DNA of 26,701 nt. It comes from CAZYQW01 sp964649825. Its GTDB lineage: Bacteria > Planctomycetota > B15-G4 > JADJEK01. Position 1 is the first letter of the stretch. The number at the start of each line of letters is the position of its first letter. Below the pieces are notes generated by a model. That model had not been told where the DNA came from and searched no databases. It saw only the letters and a program-made list of their open reading frames with translations. Below are positions 24,789 to 26,701 of this stretch, piece by piece. Made by a program: the position numbers and the translations under genes. The DNA is taken from positions 1 to 26,701 of the forward strand of contig CAZYQW010000010.1 in NCBI GenBank assembly GCA_964649825.1, given 5' to 3'.

Positions 24789-25814
24789 ATGATGAACGAT
24801 GAACTCCAATCGACCGCGCATCGGATGGTCGCCCCCGGTCGGGGTCTGATCGCCATGGACGAGAGCCACGGGACGATCGAGAAGCGCTTCCGCGCGCTGG
24901 GCGTCGCGTGCACTGAAGAGAACCGCCGCGCGTATCGCGAACTCCTCGTGAGCACACCCGGCCTTGGAGAGTTCGTGTCGGGAGCGATCCTGTTCGACGA
25001 GACGATGCGCCAGTCGCTGAGCGACGGTACGGCGTTTCCGCAAGCCCTCCAGGAGCGGGGCATTCTGCCCGGCATCAAGGTCGATCAGAAGGCGAAGGAC
25101 CTGGCCGGGCATCCGGGCGAGAAAGTCACCGAAGGACTGGACGGGCTCCGTGAGCGACTCGCCGAGTACTCGCGGCTCGGCGCTCGCTTCGCCAAGTGGC
25201 GCGCGGTGATCACGATCGGACCGGGGATCCCGAGCATCGGCTGCTTGCGGGTGAATGGCCACGCGCTGGCGCGTTACGCGGCGCTGTGTCAGGAGGCGGG
25301 TCTCGTTCCAATCGTCGAGCCCGAGGTCCTCCTCGACGGTGACCACACCATTGATCGATGCTTCGAGGTCTCCGAAGCGACGTTGCGCACGTTGTTCGCC
25401 GAGCTCTACGAGAACCGCGTCCGCCTGGAGGCAACGATCCTGAAGGCGAGCATGGTGTTGTCGGGAAAAGACGCGTCGCATCGCGCCGGAGTCGACGAGG
25501 TGGCGGACAAGACGCTCCGATGCCTCCGCCGCGCCGTTCCCGCCGCCGTGCCGGGCATCGTCTTCCTCTCCGGCGGGCAGACGCCGGTGGAGGCCACGCA
25601 GCACCTGAACGCGATGAACGCGCTCGAGAGCGCACCGCCGTGGCGGCTCAGCTTCTCGTACTCGCGCGCGCTGCAGGAGCCGGTGATGACGGCGTGGGCA
25701 GACGACCCGAACGACCGCGAGCGCGCCCAAGGAGTCCTGCATCACCGGGCCCGACTGAACGGCTTGGCGACGCGGGGAGAATACTCGAGCGAGATGGAAA
25801 CGGCTTCGACGTAG
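24789..25814 (+). CDS. Fructose-bisphosphate aldolase, class I
   Basis: The product has 341 residues and cleaves fructose 1,6-bisphosphate to glyceraldehyde 3-phosphate and dihydroxyacetone phosphate without metal. It is full length for the class. The barrel motifs are clear: GLIAMDESHGTI (Asp24), GIKVDQ, FAKWRAV (Lys136), IVEPEVL (Glu177 and Glu179), ILKASMV with the Schiff-base Lys219, and FLSGGQTPVEAT. This is the animal/plant-type class I fold, found patchily in bacteria. The first of two consecutive ATG codons (24789) is 8 nt after GGAGGA; the second, one codon later, is also possible. Its stop lies three nt from the stop of the convergent M20 peptidase gene. The standard gene name for this class varies between genomes, so I leave the symbol blank. 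Confidence 0.95.
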   Translation: MMNDELQSTAHRMVAPGRGLIAMDESHGTIEKRFRALGVACTEENRRAYRELLVSTPGLGEFVSGAILFDETMRQSLSDGTAFPQALQERGILPGIKVDQKAKDLAGHPGEKVTEGLDGLRERLAEYSRLGARFAKWRAVITIGPGIPSIGCLRVNGHALARYAALCQEAGLVPIVEPEVLLDGDHTIDRCFEVSEATLRTLFAELYENRVRLEATILKASMVLSGKDASHRAGVDEVADKTLRCLRRAVPAAVPGIVFLSGGQTPVEATQHLNAMNALESAPPWRLSFSYSRALQEPVMTAWADDPNDRERAQGVLHHRARLNGLATRGEYSSEMETAST

Positions 25815-25817
25815 GGC

Positions 25818-26701
25818 CTATCCGATCCGGCTGACCAGGTCGAAGTACTTCACGAACGCGCGCATGCCGCCCGCCGCCTGGCCCCAGTCGTAGAACTCGT
25901 TCGGAGCGTGGTAGCCGTGCTCGGGAAGGGAGAGCCCGATGAAGTTGATCGGGCACTTCAGGTGCTTCTCCATCGTCACGATGGCGCCGATCGAACCGCC
26001 CTCGCGGACGAACGCGGGCGTCTTCTTGTACGCGAAGCGAATCGCCTCCACGCACGCCTCGGCGTACGCGCCGGTCGTGCGCCCGCGGTAGGGGGACAGG
26101 GAGGACTCGTTGGTGACGCGCACGTCCGGGTTCAGCGTCTTCACGTAGTCCTTCAGCAGGCGGAACACCTTCTGCGGCGACTGGTCGGGCACGAGCCGCA
26201 TGGAGACCTTGAGCTCGCCGTTCGGCGGCACCGCGGTCTTCACGCCCGGCCCCTGGTATCCGCCGGCGAAGCCGTGGACCTCGAACGTGGGCTGCGCCCA
26301 GATCGCCTTCATCACCTTGAGCGCGTCATCGGTGCGGAGCTTCTTCAGCCCATGCGCGCGCTTGAAGTCGGAGACGGAGAAGCCGCACTCCTTGAACGAC
26401 TTCAGCTCCTCCTTCGTCGGCGGGACGACGTCGTCGTAGAAGCCCGGGATGCGGACGCTGCCGTCGTCCGACTTGAGCTCGGTGATGATCCGGGCGAGCG
26501 CGTTGGCCGGGTTCTGGACCGCGCCGCCGTAGCTGCCCGAGTGGAGGTCCACCGGGCCGCCGATCACGTCGACCTGCGCGTACATCATCCCGCGCAGGGA
26601 CGTCGTGATCGCCGGGATGTTGCCCTCGAAGAAGCCGGTGTCGCTGATCACGACGGCGTCGACAGCGAGCCGGTCCCGGTTCTCGCGGAGCCAGTCCTCG
26701 A
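25818..26701 (-). CDS. M20 family dipeptidase (carnosinase-like), partial at right edge
   Basis: The gene is open to the window end, so the N-terminus, including the first metal-binding histidine and aspartate motifs, is outside. The 294 codons seen cover the lid (dimerisation) domain and the rest of the catalytic domain. DLHSGSYGG and the following NPANAL and IPGFYDDV are hallmarks of the carnosinase/CNDP-type M20 group. REGGSIGAIV and EHGYHAPNE near the C-terminus supply the conserved Gly-rich loop and the final metal-binding histidine. It should be a cytoplasmic di-zinc exopeptidase acting on di- or short peptides. It is convergent with the aldolase gene, with only three bases between the two stop codons. 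Confidence 0.9.
   Translation of the reverse strand, partial: EDWLRENRDRLAVDAVVISDTGFFEGNIPAITTSLRGMMYAQVDVIGGPVDLHSGSYGGAVQNPANALARIITELKSDDGSVRIPGFYDDVVPPTKEELKSFKECGFSVSDFKRAHGLKKLRTDDALKVMKAIWAQPTFEVHGFAGGYQGPGVKTAVPPNGELKVSMRLVPDQSPQKVFRLLKDYVKTLNPDVRVTNESSLSPYRGRTTGAYAEACVEAIRFAYKKTPAFVREGGSIGAIVTMEKHLKCPINFIGLSLPEHGYHAPNEFYDWGQAAGGMRAFVKYFDLVSRIG

Overview
This is a high-GC bacterial window, densely packed with genes and containing no rRNA, tRNA, CRISPR array or intact insertion sequence that I can recognise. Gene content suggests a large-genome environmental bacterium of a planctomycete-like or similar deep-branching phylum: a divergent ECF-like sigma factor, a secreted metacaspase with Sel1 and ankyrin repeats, a GspG-like pseudopilin, Cys-rich secreted proteins of unknown family and an APP1-type Xaa-Pro aminopeptidase. 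The phylum is an inference; no marker gene in the window settles it.

Left part (1-7233): a secreted A-HH nuclease (minus strand) faces a three-gene plus-strand operon. That operon encodes a sigma-70-like factor, an NYN-domain (PIN-like RNase) protein overlapping it by ATGA, and a 1069-residue protein with a stand-alone Lon-type Ser/Lys protease domain (Ser612/Lys655) and a TPR-like C-terminus. The first gene has a good -35/-10 promoter so close to the ATG that the mRNA should be leaderless.

Middle (7234-15533): a gap holding two gene remnants in different frames, the tail of a proline dehydrogenase and a slice of prolyl-tRNA synthetase. Then comes a second module: a 1400-residue secreted caspase/Sel1/ankyrin protein, translationally coupled (TTGA overlap) to a single-pass membrane protein. 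The latter has a HEPN-like cytoplasmic domain (RNxxxH motif) and a DUF4384-like outer domain. A dynamin-like GTPase with its own promoter follows. Together these genes combine a sigma factor, two putative RNases, two proteases of different clans and a membrane-remodelling GTPase. This is the part most likely to be an undescribed conflict, stress or cell-death system.

Right part (15534-26701): mostly housekeeping or exported proteins. It holds a lipoprotein, DNA topoisomerase I (topA), a type II secretion pseudopilin, a small unknown protein, Xaa-Pro aminopeptidase, a secreted HExxH metallopeptidase, a Cys-rich secreted protein, class I fructose-bisphosphate aldolase, and a right-edge partial M20 dipeptidase. 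A perfect 20-bp inverted repeat with a 3-nt loop lies just upstream of the aminopeptidase gene, between divergent genes.

All family assignments are by reading motifs by eye. No search was run.
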